Shown piece by piece: positions 6,425-13,755 of a stretch of 16,005 nucleotides of DNA. Each line of letters begins with the position of its first letter. Position 1 is the stretch's first letter. The notes under the pieces are model-generated. The model was not told the origin of the DNA. It did no database searches and saw only the letters and a list, made by a program, of their open reading frames with translations. This DNA is from Leptospiraceae bacterium (GTDB lineage: Bacteria; Spirochaetota; Leptospiria; Turneriellales; Turneriellaceae), in NCBI GenBank assembly GCA_016788945.1, contig JAEUSA010000318.1, positions 1 through 16,005 of the forward strand, given 5' to 3'. A program made the translations under genes and the position numbers.

Positions 6425-7760
6425 TCTTCCGGTGCCAGAGCGGATTATGGATGTGCGCGACGGAAAAGTCGAGACGCAGCAGGCAGTTGTCAGCGTACGA
6501 ATGCACGAGCGTCACTATCGGCTCGCTCGACTTGATGTCGCGGTAAACTTCTGAATAGTTGCGCATGTTGCCGTCTGATTCGCGCCGCGCCATGAATTCG
6601 AGAAAATATGGCCGCCATGACCAGTCTTTCTGCATATAGTTACTCTCGATCTGCCAGCGGAAGCCGTCGTCGTCGCGCACGAGTTTGTAGTTCGGACTGA
6701 TCTGCACCCCCTGCGCGTTGAGAAAGTATACGAGCCGCAAATGGTCACGCAGAAACGCGGGAAAACTGTGCGGCTCAATCGGCCGGAAATAGGTTTCGCC
6801 GCCTTTGATATCCGGCAAAAACAGTTCACGCAGATGCACATCAAAATATTCTGAGGTAATCGATTTGAAATACATCAGGCTCTGCATATGCGTCAGCTTG
6901 CGCTCCGTGAAATCGCGCATGTAGTCATGCAGTATCTGATGCAGTTCGTCGAGGTTTGAAAAGGTCGATTCAGGAAAACCGAGAAAATACCCCTGCAGGT
7001 AACGCGCGCCGATGTCGAGCGCACCGTAAATTTCTTCTTCGTGCTCGATGCCCTCGACGAGAAGAATCGCGCCGATCTTTTCTGACAGAAACGCCAGCGA
7101 GTTGAGAATCTCTTTATAGACCAGATCGGAGAACCCCTTACGGATCAGGTGCAAATCAAGCTTGATAAATTTTGGCCGCATTTGACCGATTCGGCTCATG
7201 TTCGAATAGCCGGCACCGAAATCATCGACGGCAATATCGAAACCATGATTTTTCAGTTCATGCACCGCGCGCGTCATCACGTCGGGGTGCTGCATATATT
7301 CGCCTTCGGTAATTTCGACAACTATGTGACCCGGGCTGATACCAAATTTTTCGACCTGCGTCAGCAACGGATCGATCACATCGCTGAGATCATCTCGGTA
7401 GGTGTAATTCAACCAGCGCGGGAGAATATTGATAAAGAGGCGTTTGCCCTGCGCGACGCTCGAGGTGCTGTATTGCTGAAAGGCGAGCTCCCGGATATGG
7501 ATATCCAGTTCAAAGGCGACACGGCTATCGGCGAATTTATCGAACAGATAACCTAACGAAGTAATGTTACCGAGTGCATCACGACCACGCGCCAGCACTT
7601 CATAGCCGACTACCTTCTTGTCTTCGATCGAAATAATCGGCTGAAAATACGGGAACGGGCTGCCCTGCAGATTCGGGTCCAGCCGTGCAAGATCGATAAA
7701 ATCGCCCATTGTATCAAGCACTACAGGATTCTGAAATTTGCCCGCAGTGTGTAAAGTCAA
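6420..7760 (-). CDS. YkuI-like EAL-domain protein, probable cyclic-di-GMP phosphodiesterase with PAS-like C-terminal domain
   Basis: A 446-residue cytoplasmic protein. The EAL domain (about 36-275) begins YFQPIIS and carries EVLAR (54-58) in place of EAL. It keeps the residues usually needed for Mg2+ binding and catalysis: Asn111 (FINI), Glu149 (VVEIT), Asp179-Asp180 in DDFGAGYS, Lys200/Asp202 (IKLD), Glu236 (VEGIE) and Gln256 (LQGY). It therefore looks able to cleave cyclic-di-GMP. The C-terminal part (about 285-440) is no spacer: KDWSWRPYFLE (378-388) and its surroundings match, from memory, the PAS-like C-terminal domain of Bacillus subtilis YkuI, which has NWSWRPYFLE at the same place. 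Start chosen at TTG 7760, because AGGGG lies 5 nt upstream; ATG 7709 is an alternative. It is the last gene of the minus-strand array, only 8 nt from alpha-E. Confidence 0.92.
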   Translation of the reverse strand: MTLHTAGKFQNPVVLDTMGDFIDLARLDPNLQGSPFPYFQPIISIEDKKVVGYEVLARGRDALGNITSLGYLFDKFADSRVAFELDIHIRELAFQQYSTSSVAQGKRLFINILPRWLNYTYRDDLSDVIDPLLTQVEKFGISPGHIVVEITEGEYMQHPDVMTRAVHELKNHGFDIAVDDFGAGYSNMSRIGQMRPKFIKLDLHLIRKGFSDLVYKEILNSLAFLSEKIGAILLVEGIEHEEEIYGALDIGARYLQGYFLGFPESTFSNLDELHQILHDYMRDFTERKLTHMQSLMYFKSITSEYFDVHLRELFLPDIKGGETYFRPIEPHSFPAFLRDHLRLVYFLNAQGVQISPNYKLVRDDDGFRWQIESNYMQKDWSWRPYFLEFMARRESDGNMRNYSEVYRDIKSSEPIVTLVHSYADNCLLRLDFSVAHIHNPLWHRKI

Positions 7761-7770
7761 TTCGGCCCCT
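7761..7770 (-). promoter_or_regulatory. Ribosome-binding site overlapping the alpha-E stop codon
   Basis: On the minus strand the alpha-E stop TAG (7771-7769) runs into GGG, forming AGGGG at 7770-7766. Five nucleotides separate it from the TTG at 7760. This supports the TTG start of the EAL gene and coupled translation with alpha-E. Confidence 0.6.
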
Positions 7771-8737
7771 AAGCCGCTGTAAAGTAAGTATTGGTGATCT
7801 CAATGCCGATCTCGTTCAGGCGCACCTGCAAATTATCGAGGTACGCATTGAGCTGTGCGCCGGTAAGGCTCGTCACGTCAATATGCCTTGTTTCGAGTAG
7901 CAGTCGCTGCACCTTCTTTTGCGCCGCATTGATAAAAAAACCCTTCTGTTCGCCGGCGAGGCAGCGCAGGGCGTATTCAATCTGCAACAGGGTGGCAATA
8001 ATCGCGCGCGGAAAGGTGCGGCTCAGCAGCAGAAATTCAAGAATATTGGCCGTGTTGATGCGTGCATAGGCCTGATTGAACATCTCATGCGCGCTTGTCG
8101 CCTTGAGCAGTGCCAGGGCGAGATGGACATGGGCGTCGGCTTTTTCCGGTGCAGTGTCTTCGGCTAACAAATAAGACTGCAGATCAAGAATGCGCGTCGT
8201 CTTATCGGCGCGTTCAATCGAGCGGCCCAACTGCGCGAAATAGTAGGTTTCGTCGTGGCTGAGCGTACCGTCTGAAATGCCGTAAAAGGCATGGCAGCTG
8301 CGTCTGATATCGCGAAAAAAAGAGCTGGTGCGCACCGCGTGGTGCACCTCACCGCCGGCCGGCTCCTCTTGCGCAGCCGCCGCTACGGCATTGTAGAGTT
8401 CGTTGATCGACTCCCACATATCTTTCGAGATTTTTTCACGTATCGAACGCGCATTTTCTTTCGCAGCATAGAGGCAGGTAATAATAGAATTAGGATTTTT
8501 CCTGTTGAACGTCAGGTATTCGATCACGTGTTCTTGGCGTATTTCTGCATAGGTTTCACGAAACCCCGCAGTATCGGCGGTCGATTCGACGAGAGCAAGC
8601 CACAGCCGTTCGGTCACTTCGGCGTTTTCCAGCGCGAGGTGCTGGTAGGTTTCTATCAGGCGCGCGTAATTTTCCACGCGCTCGACATAACGGTTGAGCC
8701 AGTAAATGGAATCGGCAACGCGGCTGAGGACGTGCAT
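7769..8737 (-). CDS. Stand-alone alpha-E domain protein
   Basis: A 322-residue, almost wholly helical protein of the alpha-E family (DUF403). It opens with the family hallmark LSRVADSIYWLNRYVERVENYARL. A central segment reads YFAQLGRSIERADKTTRILDL (about 185-205), and a late helix region ends in TNTYFTAA. No enzymatic motif is known for the family. It is nearly always encoded beside or fused to circularly permuted ATP-grasp proteins and is thought to act with them, in a still undefined peptide or amide-forming pathway. Length is normal for a stand-alone member. A second, divergent alpha-E domain sits in the fusion protein encoded at 11194-13755. The gene follows the stand-alone ATP-grasp by 26 nt and precedes the EAL gene by 8 nt. 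Confidence 0.93.
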   Translation of the reverse strand: MHVLSRVADSIYWLNRYVERVENYARLIETYQHLALENAEVTERLWLALVESTADTAGFRETYAEIRQEHVIEYLTFNRKNPNSIITCLYAAKENARSIREKISKDMWESINELYNAVAAAAQEEPAGGEVHHAVRTSSFFRDIRRSCHAFYGISDGTLSHDETYYFAQLGRSIERADKTTRILDLQSYLLAEDTAPEKADAHVHLALALLKATSAHEMFNQAYARINTANILEFLLLSRTFPRAIIATLLQIEYALRCLAGEQKGFFINAAQKKVQRLLLETRHIDVTSLTGAQLNAYLDNLQVRLNEIGIEITNTYFTAA

Positions 8738-8763
8738 CAGATAACTCTCGCCGCCAGCCTTAG

Positions 8764-10233
8764 TCAGGTATCGAGCACCCAGGTATCTTTGGTACCGCCG
8801 CCCTGAGACGAATTGACGACCAGCGAACCTTTCTTCAGCGCAACACGCGTCAGGCCGCTCGGCAACACATAACAGTCTTTACCGAAAACAATGTACGGTC
8901 TCAGATCGATGTGTCGCGGCTCAACGGCGCTGAGCACCGCGGCGTCAACCCGCCCCTCCCCATCTGCGCTGCGGTCGATCATGGTCGGCGCGGTCGACAA
9001 GGCAATCATGGGTTGCGCTATATAGCCGCGCGGGTCGGTAAGTATTTTCTCCTTAAACTCGTCGCGCTCTTTCTGGCTGGCGTGCGGACCGATCAGCATG
9101 CCGTAACCACCCGCTCCATTGGCGGCTTTGACCACCATCTTGTCCAGGTTTTCCACGACATAACGGCGGTCATCGTCACGGAAGCACAGGTATGTCGGCA
9201 CATTGCCGATGATCGCCTCTTCGCCGAGATAATACTTGATCATTTCGGGTACATAAGCATAGACCACTTTGTCATCCGCCACACCCGTGCCGGGCGCATT
9301 GGCGATCGCCACATTGCCCTTGCGATACGCTTTAAAGATGCCGGGCACTCCCAGCAATGAATCTTTGCGGAACACCTGCGGATCAAGGAATGTATCATCG
9401 GTGCGGCGATAAATCACGTCGACCTGCTTGAGCCCGCGTATGGTTTTCATATAGACCTTGTCCGATTCGACAATCAGGTCTTTATTTTCGACGAGCGAAA
9501 TTCCCATCTGCTGCGCAAGATACGAGTGTTCAAAATATGCCGAATTGTAAATGCCGGGCGTGAGCAGAGCGATCGTCGGGTTTGAACGTTCGCTGAGGTA
9601 TGACAGCGCCTGCCGCAAACGGAACGGATAATTCGAAACCGGCCTGATTCGCAGGTTGGCAAACAGTTCGGGAAAAATCTGCTTCATCACCTCCCGGTTC
9701 TCGAGCACATAACTCACACCCGAAGGGCAGCGCAGATTATCTTCGAGCACCATGTACGCGCCGTCTTCGCCGCGCACGAGGTCCGTACCCGATATGTTTG
9801 TGTAAATACCGCGTGCGGGTTTAACCTCGGCGCATTGCGGCAAATAACCGGGTGATGATTCGACAACCTCGCGTGCGATAATTTTATCGCGTATGATGTG
9901 CTGCTTGCCGTAGATGTCCGCCAGAAATGCGTTCAGCGCAAGCGTGCGCTGTATTAATCCCGCTTCGAGTGACTGCCATTCTTCGGCGCGGATAATGCGC
10001 GGAATGATATCGAACGGTAAAATGCGGTCTTCGCTCGAACCTTCGCCATAGAGAGTAAAAGTGATTCCCGACGCAAAGAGCGCCTTCTCTGCCCGACTCT
10101 TGCGCTTTACCAGTTCATTCACGCCGAGCGTCTTTAGCCGGTAGCCCAGACTTTCATACTGGGGTCTCACACCGCCATCGTGCGTGACCATTTCGTCAAA
10201 CGCCTGAACTGCTGAATAACGCTCCATGAGCAT
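8764..10233 (-). CDS. Circularly permuted ATP-grasp protein, stand-alone
   Basis: A 489-residue predicted ATP-dependent carboxylate-amine (amide-bond) ligase of the circularly permuted ATP-grasp type (older names DUF404/DUF407). Clear family blocks are MVLEDNLRCPSGVSYVLENR (about 161-180, Glu164 and Asn166 plausible Mg2+ ligands), LLTPGIYNSAYFEHSYLA, VDVIYRRTDDTFLDP, DSLLGVPGIFKAYRKGNVAIANAPG, a glycine-rich nucleotide loop KAANGAGGYG (369-378), and a final NSSQGGGTKDTWVL. The intact loop suggests an active enzyme. I start it at ATG 10233, because AAAGGGG lies 5 nt upstream; the frame stays open to ATG 10266 and TTG 10275, which have no such site. It follows the transglutaminase gene after 92 nt and leads directly into alpha-E. 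Substrates are unknown. Confidence 0.93.
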   Translation of the reverse strand: MLMERYSAVQAFDEMVTHDGGVRPQYESLGYRLKTLGVNELVKRKSRAEKALFASGITFTLYGEGSSEDRILPFDIIPRIIRAEEWQSLEAGLIQRTLALNAFLADIYGKQHIIRDKIIAREVVESSPGYLPQCAEVKPARGIYTNISGTDLVRGEDGAYMVLEDNLRCPSGVSYVLENREVMKQIFPELFANLRIRPVSNYPFRLRQALSYLSERSNPTIALLTPGIYNSAYFEHSYLAQQMGISLVENKDLIVESDKVYMKTIRGLKQVDVIYRRTDDTFLDPQVFRKDSLLGVPGIFKAYRKGNVAIANAPGTGVADDKVVYAYVPEMIKYYLGEEAIIGNVPTYLCFRDDDRRYVVENLDKMVVKAANGAGGYGMLIGPHASQKERDEFKEKILTDPRGYIAQPMIALSTAPTMIDRSADGEGRVDAAVLSAVEPRHIDLRPYIVFGKDCYVLPSGLTRVALKKGSLVVNSSQGGGTKDTWVLDT

Positions 10234-10325
10234 AGACACCCCTTTGCCGCTGCTGCGGATTTCCATAGCAAGCAAAATTCATGCCATTTTTTGGGTTATG
10301 CCGTTTTCGCTAAATCGACACGTGC
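10234..10325 (-). promoter_or_regulatory. 92-bp spacer before the ATP-grasp gene, with its Shine-Dalgarno
   Basis: This is the only sizeable gap in the minus-strand array. It contains AAAGGGG at 10239-10245, 5 nt before the ATG at 10233. It also has an A/T-richer middle (about 10270-10310) that could hold a promoter for the last three genes, but I see no convincing -35/-10 pair or strong hairpin. Confidence 0.4.
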
Positions 10326-11201
10326 TTACAGCCGGTTGACGTCGACCTCGACCTTGAGAACGTGTTTTCCACCGCCGAACAGAATGCCACGTAGCGGTGA
10401 AACATCACCGAAGTCGCGACCACGCGCGGTGACGATGAATTCTTCAGAGATGGCTTTCGCATTCGTCGGGTCGAAATCAAACCAGCCGCTACCGGGCACG
10501 TAGACGGCGAACCAGGCATGGCTCGCATCGCTGCCACGCAGTTTTTCTTTGCCCGCGGGCGGAAAAGTTTCAATATACCCGCTCACATACTGCGCGGCAA
10601 GGCCGAGGGAGCGCAGTGCCGATACGCAGAAGTGCGCGAAATCCTGACAGACACCGGTGCGCCGGGCAAAAACTTCACTCAGCGGAGTGAGAATGCTGGT
10701 GGTTTTTTGTTCGTATTTAAAATCTTCCCTGACTTTGCACGCGAGATCATACGCCGCCTCCAGTATATTGCGTCCTGGGGTAAATACGGCGCGCGCATAA
10801 TCTGCAAATGTAGCCGAGAGAGGTACAAAGGGCGATGGCAAAGTAAATTCACTCGCCAACAGCGTTTGCTCATCGGCAGGGTTGCGCAGCGCGTCGGCGA
10901 CACTCTCCCAGGCAGGCGCGTTTTGCTGACGAAAGTCTGCTCCCGCGTGCGTGGTGACGCGTGTTCTACCGGTCACAACGAGTTCTGTGTGCGGTTCTTC
11001 AACGGCAAAGTAGCAGACCCGGTTACCGAAATAATCGGTATGCTCTGCGAGCACGACGGTGGCAGGTTCAACGCTGATTTCGGTCGGCGAGCAGGTCTGC
11101 CGTGCATCGCTCTGCGGCGAGAGGTAACCGATATTCTGGCAATGGCTGACTTTTTCACTGTAGCTATAACGCGTGGTGTGCGTAACGGAATATTCAGCCA
11201 T
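10326..11201 (-). CDS. Bacterial transglutaminase-like cysteine protease-fold protein
   Basis: A 291-residue protein. Residues 1-80 match the beta-rich N-terminal domain common in this bacterial group (HTTRYSYSEKVSHCQN near the start, then DYFGNRVCYF). The transglutaminase core follows with a full Cys-His-Asp triad: Cys185 in RTGVCQDFAHF, His228 in DASHAWFAVY and Asp244 in WFDFDPTN. Related proteins act as peptidases or amidases or form cross-links; no signal peptide is seen, so it is probably cytoplasmic. The start at ATG 11201 overlaps the upstream stop by 8 nt (ATGGCTGA), and GGGGG lies 8 nt upstream. An open frame extends further 5' but is the shadow of the upstream gene. It always travels with the ATP-grasp/alpha-E pair in such clusters as I know them, suggesting it trims or transfers their product. 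Confidence 0.93.
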   Translation of the reverse strand: MAEYSVTHTTRYSYSEKVSHCQNIGYLSPQSDARQTCSPTEISVEPATVVLAEHTDYFGNRVCYFAVEEPHTELVVTGRTRVTTHAGADFRQQNAPAWESVADALRNPADEQTLLASEFTLPSPFVPLSATFADYARAVFTPGRNILEAAYDLACKVREDFKYEQKTTSILTPLSEVFARRTGVCQDFAHFCVSALRSLGLAAQYVSGYIETFPPAGKEKLRGSDASHAWFAVYVPGSGWFDFDPTNAKAISEEFIVTARGRDFGDVSPLRGILFGGGKHVLKVEVDVNRL

Positions 11202-13755
11202 TGCCGTTGCCCCCGCCAATGCTGAATTGTTCCTCAGCATAGGTGAAATAAGTTTCAGCAATTTGTGTGCTGAGTTCTGACAGCAGGGCTGCCATTTCGT
11301 CGAGCCACGGCACCAGCAACCCCGCCGGTTCATCGCTGCTGAAAATATCGCGGATGTCCCGCACTCGATACGCGGTATACAGCTTCAGCGAGACTTTTTC
11401 CGCCGGCGGCCGCGCTTCACCCGATTTTCCGGGCAATACCGGCACCTCATCTCTGATGCGCGTCAGCTGATAACCCAGCGAGCGTGGGTTCGACTCGTCA
11501 AAGAGCAGAATATCGAGTACCGAATCTGCTTCGATGCGGTGGCGGTAACGACGGGCATAGGTAATGCGGATGTCATTGATATTGAGCAGGTTCTCCACCA
11601 GATATTTGTCGAATAAATTTCCCGTTGCCGCGTACGACTTGAGTACGCGTATCGAAAACGCCGCCCGCTCGATGCGGCGGCCAAGTTCGAGAAAATGCCA
11701 ACCGACTTCGCGGCTCATATTTTCTTGCGAGAGGCCGGCGATCGAAGACAGATAGATTACAAGATCGAGCAGGTGTGCATATTGCACCGAAAATACGCGC
11801 GAGGCATAAGGTTCAATTTCCAGCTGGGCAACAACGCGTTTCATATCGTCAGACAGGTTATCCCTCAGGCTGCGCGAGGCGCGTATCAGTGCCAGTACAC
11901 TGTGCCGCACACTGCCGGCCGCCGCACTGTCGTAGATGAGTCTCTGCAGTTCGTTTTCCGGGTGCGCCAGCAGCTCGGCGCTGTCGTCGCCGACAAAACC
12001 GGGATATTCGCCGGTAACATGCGTCGCCATCCGCAGCAGCTTCGCAATGTCTTCGCTGCCGCTATTATCTTCGATCTGCGTGATGCGGGTTATGACGTTG
12101 CGCAATAGGCGCGAAAGGTTCTCGGCCCTTTCGGCGTATCGCGCCATCCAGAAAATATTGTCGGCGATGCGGCTGGGCACACCGCCGCTGGCCTTGCGGG
12201 AGATACGCGTTTCGGCCGTAATCGTGCGCAACAAAGAGACATCCTTCTGAGGTTCAGAGGCGAGAATCCAGATATCTTTACTGCCCGCACCGCTTTGGTT
12301 GGTGACGATCAGTTCGTCGGTGCGCGTTGAGACGCGCGCGAGGCCACCCGGCATCACCTGATATCCCGAATCGGATGCAACCTGAAACGTGCGGATGACG
12401 CATTTGCCTGATTGAAAATGTCCGTGGTTATCTAACACCGGAATCGACGACCCGGGAACAATTTCCTGTGCGATGAAGCGCTGCGGCAGCTGTTTGAGTT
12501 TCGCCGTGAAGTCGCCCAATTCTGCGCTGCTCATGCGCGCGGGGTATATGTGCTGCGAGACAACGTGCCGCGAGGCGGGTTTGATGACGAATTGCGTCAG
12601 GTCTGCAAGCACCGCTTTGCGGTGCTCCGGGTCGCCAAGATAATACGTGGCGGCATTGGGCAAGATCAGATCTTCACCGAGATAATAGCGGCAAAGTTCA
12701 GGAAAATATGCACTTAAAGAACGATTTTCAATCACGGCTGCGCCCAATGGATTTACCACAGCTACATTACCCGCGCGCACCGATTCGATGAGCCCGGGTA
12801 TACCGAGCAATGAATCACCCCTGAGTTCGAGAGGGTCCATGAACACATCGTCGGTGCGGCGAAAAATTACGTCGACCTGTTGATGGCCTTCGACAGTCTT
12901 CAGGTATACGCGATTACTGCGCACCGTGAGATCGGTCGCCTGCGCGAGAGTAAAGCCAAGGTAACCTGCGAGAAATACGTGCTCGAAATAGGTTTCATTC
13001 TCCGGCCCCGGAGTGAGCAACACCACCAATGGCTCGCGGTTACCCCTGCCCTTCGGTAAATTGCCCAGTGACTTTCGCAGCGTGCGAAAAAAGATGGCGA
13101 CGCGGTGCACCTCGCTGTCACGGTACAGACTCGGAAAAACGCGCGATAACGCGATGCGGTTTTCCAGCGCATACCCCGTGCCCGACGGTGCCTGCGCACG
13201 GTCGCCGATCACCACAAAAGTGCCGTCGCGGCGGCGCGCGAGGTCACTCGAAAAGAAAATCAGTTCGCGCTCGCGCTCGCGGTAAAGGTTAAAGCAGGGT
13301 CTCAGATAACCGGTAGCCCCGAACACGACTTCGGGCGGTAATACTTTCGCCAGTAACGCGCGGCGCTCACCGTAGAGGTCTTTGAACAACGCGTTGAGGA
13401 GTTCGCCACGCTGCACAAGGCCACGCTCGAGAACGCCGAATTCCGCGCTCTCCATGAGCAGAGGCATTAGATCGAGCGACCACAACCTCTCTTTCGCATG
13501 GTCGTTACCGTAAATATTATAGGTTACGCCATTCTCACGCAATAGGCGCGACAACTCTTTACGGCGCTGCAATAATTCATGCATGCCGATTTCTTGGTAT
13601 GAATTCAGAATAAACCGATATTTATCGCGCGGCTGACCCCGTTCATCAATAAGCTCGTCGTAAGTCTGCGGCAGGGCGCGGTAGTTCTCGAGGGGATTCG
13701 CCAGATTCTGCTCAGGGTGCATGGGCGTGGTGGTCTGCATGCTCTGCTCAGGCAT
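11194..13755 (-). CDS. Circularly permuted ATP-grasp fused to alpha-E domain
   Basis: An 853-residue two-domain protein. The ATP-grasp half (about 20-500) contains APSGTGYALENR (188-199), LLTPGPENETYFEHVFLAGYLG, VDVIFRRTDDVFMDP, DSLLGIPGLIESVRAGNVAVVNPLG and NQSGAGSKDIWIL. The alpha-E half (about 525-835) opens VPSRIADNIFWMARYAERAENLSRL and closes with AQIAETYF-like sequence. The nucleotide loop is not glycine-rich: KPASRHVVSQHIYPA replaces the KAANGAGGYG of the stand-alone paralogue. In the metal-site block GDRAQAPSG replaces EDNLRCPSG. It may have altered specificity or be non-catalytic, though such changes may be usual for this subfamily. The C-terminus is a GGGNGNG tail. I prefer ATG 13755 (8-nt overlap with DUF2126, same ATGNCTGA geometry as downstream) over TTG 13767, ATG 13740 or ATG 13722. 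Confidence 0.9.
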   Translation of the reverse strand: MPEQSMQTTTPMHPEQNLANPLENYRALPQTYDELIDERGQPRDKYRFILNSYQEIGMHELLQRRKELSRLLRENGVTYNIYGNDHAKERLWSLDLMPLLMESAEFGVLERGLVQRGELLNALFKDLYGERRALLAKVLPPEVVFGATGYLRPCFNLYRERERELIFFSSDLARRRDGTFVVIGDRAQAPSGTGYALENRIALSRVFPSLYRDSEVHRVAIFFRTLRKSLGNLPKGRGNREPLVVLLTPGPENETYFEHVFLAGYLGFTLAQATDLTVRSNRVYLKTVEGHQQVDVIFRRTDDVFMDPLELRGDSLLGIPGLIESVRAGNVAVVNPLGAAVIENRSLSAYFPELCRYYLGEDLILPNAATYYLGDPEHRKAVLADLTQFVIKPASRHVVSQHIYPARMSSAELGDFTAKLKQLPQRFIAQEIVPGSSIPVLDNHGHFQSGKCVIRTFQVASDSGYQVMPGGLARVSTRTDELIVTNQSGAGSKDIWILASEPQKDVSLLRTITAETRISRKASGGVPSRIADNIFWMARYAERAENLSRLLRNVITRITQIEDNSGSEDIAKLLRMATHVTGEYPGFVGDDSAELLAHPENELQRLIYDSAAAGSVRHSVLALIRASRSLRDNLSDDMKRVVAQLEIEPYASRVFSVQYAHLLDLVIYLSSIAGLSQENMSREVGWHFLELGRRIERAAFSIRVLKSYAATGNLFDKYLVENLLNINDIRITYARRYRHRIEADSVLDILLFDESNPRSLGYQLTRIRDEVPVLPGKSGEARPPAEKVSLKLYTAYRVRDIRDIFSSDEPAGLLVPWLDEMAALLSELSTQIAETYFTYAEEQFSIGGGNGNG

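Noticed and set aside
10518..11225. Long plus-strand open frame of 235 codons opposite the transglutaminase gene
   Set aside because: It is antisense to a gene with a full catalytic triad, its translation has no recognisable domain, and it has no ribosome-binding site; it is a shadow frame.
11201..11333. A 5' extension of the transglutaminase gene by 44 codons
   Set aside because: The extension lies wholly within the fusion gene, has no family similarity, and the ATG at 11201 has both a G-rich site and the start of the conserved N-terminal domain.
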